54,292 bases of DNA, from the NCBI RefSeq assembly GCF_015548375.1, contig NZ_JADMWW010000020.1:1-54292 (forward strand), written 5' to 3'. The stretch comes from Collinsella aerofaciens. Its GTDB lineage: Bacteria; Actinomycetota; Coriobacteriia; Coriobacteriales; Coriobacteriaceae. How positions within the stretch are numbered: the stretch's first letter is position 1; every line of letters begins with the position of its first letter. The position numbers and the translations under genes are program-made. The notes under the pieces were generated by a model. It did no database searches. It was not told the DNA's origin and was given only the letters and a program-made list of their open reading frames with translations. Below, piece after piece: positions 52,521-54,292 of the stretch.

Positions 52521-52543
52521 AAGGGGGTTGCGGCCCCCTTTTT
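52521..52543 (+). terminator. Second copy of the tRNA terminator
   Basis: AAGGGGGTTGCGGCCCCCTTTTT, the same as the hairpin at 52338-52360. It forms part of the duplicated tRNA-end block. Confidence 0.8.
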
Positions 52544-52589
52544 CGTGTACGTAATGTGATAACGCGCTGTACGTGTTATTATTCGCAAG

Positions 52590-52749
52590 GCGTTGTTTCC
52601 GCAATGCCCTAAAGAGGAACCCGAGGGTTCCCACCTTTTGGCGCCAATGAGCAGCTGACTGGTCATACAACTTAGATTACCTTCCTCAAATCGAGGAAGT
52701 CTATGTGTACGACCTGGTTGCTGAGAAGCGCCGGGTTATTTTTTTATGA
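52590..52749 (+). promoter_or_regulatory. infC operon leader with attenuator
   Basis: A structured leader precedes infC. It includes AACCC/GGGTT (near 52617), CTTCCTC/GAGGAAG (52681-52699) and a terminator-like hairpin ACCTGG...CCGGGT (52712-52736) with inner GCT-GAGA-AGC and a T-run to 52745, only 20 bases before the chosen infC start. This placement matches known L20/IF3 leaders that control the operon by attenuation. I infer control by L20 or IF3 level. Confidence 0.65.
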
Positions 52750-52764
52750 ATGGAGGTAGGGAAA

Positions 52765-53319
52765 ATAGCTAAGTCTGATGACACCCGCATCAACGACGAG
52801 ATCACTGCATCTTCGTGCCGTTTGATTGGCGTCGATGGCTCTCAGCTCGGCCTGTTCGCCATCCGCGATGCCCAGCGCGTCGCCGACGATCAGGGTCTCG
52901 ACCTGGTCGAGATCGCTCCCAACGCGGAGCCGCCGGTCTGCAAGGTCATGGACTACGGTAAGTTCAAGTACCAGCAGGCCATGAAGGCCAAGGCTGCTCG
53001 TAAGAACCAGTCCAAGGTCGAGGTCAAGGAAATGAAGTTCCGACCCAAGATCGACGTTGGCGACTACGAGACCAAGAAGGGCCACGTTCTGCGTTTCCTC
53101 AAGAAGGGCGCGCGCGTTAAGATCACCATCATGTTCCGCGGCCGTGAGATGGCTCACCCGGAGCAGGGCCTTAACGTTCTCGAGCGTCTCGCCGAGGATC
53201 TCAAGCCTTACGCTACGGTCGAGTCCAAGCCTAAGATGGAAGGCCGTAACATGCTTATGCTGCTCGCCCCGATTAAGGGCGCCTTCGATGAGGATAAAGC
53301 GGCAAGCGATACCAAGTAA
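52765..53319 (+). CDS. infC: Translation initiation factor IF-3, AUA start
   Basis: A 184-residue IF3. Its N-domain begins DDTRINDEI, with LGLFAIRDA and DLVEIAPNAEPPVCKVMDYG. The linker is lysine-rich, and the C-domain has KITIMFRGREMAHPEQG. A perfect ribosome site GGAGGT (52752-52757) lies 7 bases before ATA at 52765. The only nearby in-frame ATG (52750) overlaps that site and has none of its own. I therefore place the start at AUA, in keeping with the non-AUG starts through which IF3 limits its own synthesis. It is followed by rpmI (32 bases) and rplT. Confidence 0.92.
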   Translation: MAKSDDTRINDEITASSCRLIGVDGSQLGLFAIRDAQRVADDQGLDLVEIAPNAEPPVCKVMDYGKFKYQQAMKAKAARKNQSKVEVKEMKFRPKIDVGDYETKKGHVLRFLKKGARVKITIMFRGREMAHPEQGLNVLERLAEDLKPYATVESKPKMEGRNMLMLLAPIKGAFDEDKAASDTK

Positions 53320-53351
53320 CTAGTGTTCTGTAACCGATTAAGGAGTATTTC

Positions 53352-53543
53352 ATGCCTAAGATGAAGTCCCACAGCGGCACCAAGAAGCGTTTCCGCAAGA
53401 CTGGTACCGGCAAGCTTATGCGCGCCAAGGCTTTCAAGAGCCACATCCTGAGCAAGAAGTCCACCAAGCGTAAGCGTGGCTTCCGTCAGGAGACCGAGAT
53501 CGCCGCTGCCGACCGCAAGGTCATCAAGTCGCGTCTCGCCTAA
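53352..53543 (+). CDS. rpmI: Ribosomal protein bL35
   Basis: A 63-residue basic protein starting [20 protein letters not shown], standard length and sequence for L35 of the large subunit. AAGGAG lies before the ATG. It is in the conserved order infC-rpmI-rplT. Confidence 0.97.
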   Translation: MPKMKSHSGTKKRFRKTGTGKLMRAKAFKSHILSKKSTKRKRGFRQETEIAAADRKVIKSRLA

Positions 53544-53582
53544 GTTCGTTTTTTCGTTTTACCGTCTAGGAGTTGATAGAAC

Positions 53583-53942
53583 ATGGCACGTATTAAGCGC
53601 GCTGTTGCCGCCAAGAAGAAGCGCCGTACCGTTATGCACCGTGCGAAGGGTTACTACGGTGCCGCTTCGCGTACTTACAAGCATGCTAAAGAGCAGGTCC
53701 AGCACTCCCTGCAGTATCAGTATCGTGATCGCCGCAACAAGAAGCGCGAGATCCGTTCTCTCTGGATCACTCGTATCAACGCTGCTGCTCGTCTGAACGA
53801 CATCTCTTACTCTCAGTTCATGCACGGCCTGAAGGTTGCCGGCATCGAGCTCGACCGCAAGGTCCTGGCTCAGATGGCTTACGAGGACATCGAGTCCTTC
53901 AACGAGCTGGCTACCATTGCCAAGAAGGCTCTCGAGGCCTAA
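53583..53942 (+). CDS. rplT: Ribosomal protein bL20
   Basis: A 119-residue basic protein starting MARIKRAVAAKKKRRTVMHR, with the GYYGAASRTYKHA and RDRRNKKREIRSLWITRINA blocks of L20. It binds 23S rRNA early in assembly and in other bacteria represses its own operon through the leader. A strong terminator follows 19 bases after the stop. Confidence 0.97.
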   Translation: MARIKRAVAAKKKRRTVMHRAKGYYGAASRTYKHAKEQVQHSLQYQYRDRRNKKREIRSLWITRINAAARLNDISYSQFMHGLKVAGIELDRKVLAQMAYEDIESFNELATIAKKALEA

Positions 53943-53961
53943 TAGATTCTCTTGAATCGCT

Positions 53962-53999
53962 AGGGGAGTGTCGCGTTGTGCGCGGCGCTCCCCTTTTTT
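53962..53999 (+). terminator. Rho-independent terminator of infC-rpmI-rplT
   Basis: AGGGGAGTGTCGCG (53962-53975) pairs with CGCGGCGCTCCCCT (53981-53994) using two G-U pairs. A T-run to 53999 follows. Confidence 0.9.
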
Positions 54000-54013
54000 A
54001 TCGAAAGCGCTGG

Positions 54014-54041
54014 TTTACATTGCTAAAAGCGCGGGTAGATA
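54014..54041 (+). promoter_or_regulatory. Possible rRNA operon promoter
   Basis: TTTACA (54014-54019), 16 bases, then TAGATA (54036-54041), in an AT-rich stretch with more -10-like TATATA matches downstream (54064-54071). Confidence 0.4.
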
Positions 54042-54179
54042 AACACTTACAGGTGACCGATCTTTATATATCTCTTAACCGAAGGGTCATCATCTGATAC
54101 GTGCAGTATTTCTGCACCAGCCTTTCTATGACTTATATAGGAAGCGATGTATTGTGTAGGACTTGTGAAGAGTGGAATT

Positions 54180-54292
54180 CCCGCCCCCGGGGGCCCTCCG
54201 GTCTGGCAATATATCTCCTTGCCGCGCGGCCCGGTCGGACCGGATGAGCCGCAAAGCGTGCACCTTGAGAACCGGATACTGCGAGGATGGAC
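54180..54292 (+). other. Probable rRNA leader (16S lies beyond the edge)
   Basis: GC-rich stems (CCCCCGGGGG, CCGGTCGGACCGG) are followed by CTTGAGAACCGGATACTG at 54264-54281. This resembles the TTGAGAACT boxA-type antitermination element found before 16S and in the 16S-23S spacer of actinobacteria. No rRNA is inside the window, and a leader fits better than a spacer because no 16S precedes it. Confidence 0.5.

Noticed and set aside
52732-52772. ATG at 52746 opening an 8-codon frame (MNGGRENS) before infC
   Set aside because: It has no ribosome site and sits in the T-run and the infC ribosome site; probably chance.

Overview
The window looks like chromosome from a high-GC gut actinobacterium of the class Coriobacteriia, most like Collinsella. 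This is inferred from protein character, Gram-positive features (a sortase motif, lipoprotein SBPs, a Firmicute/Actinobacterial infC-rpmI-rplT operon), strong Shine-Dalgarno sites and overall base composition. No 16S gene lies inside the window to prove it. Almost every base is accounted for by 40-odd protein genes, one tRNA and short regulatory gaps. There is no prophage, insertion sequence or CRISPR array.

Layout. 0.2-6.8 kb: a tRNA-modification neighbourhood (TrmB-like, a Trm9-like methyltransferase, Elp3) with a membrane HTH regulator/DUF4097 pair and a spermidine-synthase-fold protein. 6.8-12.4 kb: a three-gene reverse-strand module of a TerB-N/TerB-C protein, a BREX-type P-loop ATPase and an Lhr/BrxHI-like helicase. 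This is the best candidate here for a poorly described DNA-directed (possibly defence) system. 12.5-16.6 kb: a DUF554 membrane protein and a five-gene surface/secreted operon with a sortase-type LAQTG protein. 16.9-20.5 kb: an lctD-lctB-lctC set encoding an electron-bifurcating-type lactate dehydrogenase. 20.5-25.3 kb: an HD hydrolase, an azlC/azlD deletion remnant, KdgT, a membrane diguanylate cyclase and an EamA exporter. 25.3-33.5 kb: purL, a CPA antiporter, an unusual 62-bp-period array of hairpins, a BaiA-like SDR and hom. 33.7-40.1 kb: a branched-chain amino-acid ABC operon with two paralogous binding proteins followed by livHMGF. 40.1-42.7 kb: a long inverted repeat, cutC, a GalT/HIT-like protein and a bile-acid:sodium symporter family protein. 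43-49.4 kb: a RecJ-RecQ-type fusion, rel and an MBL hydrolase. 49.6-54.3 kb: fba, a transglutaminase-fold protein, tRNA-Leu(CAA) with a duplicated 3' end, infC-rpmI-rplT and the start of what looks like an rRNA operon leader.

How the parts fit. Elp3 would make the cm5 side chain at U34, and the neighbouring Trm9-like enzyme carries the family signature for methyl-esterifying it; a bacterial mcm5U pathway is therefore conceivable. LctBCD would couple lactate oxidation to ferredoxin oxidation and NAD reduction. The hairpins between the second binding protein and livH would allow more binding protein than permease. IF3 is probably started from an AUA codon behind an attenuator, as expected of a self-regulated infC. 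RecJ nuclease and RecQ-type helicase activities, separate proteins in most bacteria, are joined in one chain and preceded by a short overlapping leader ORF.
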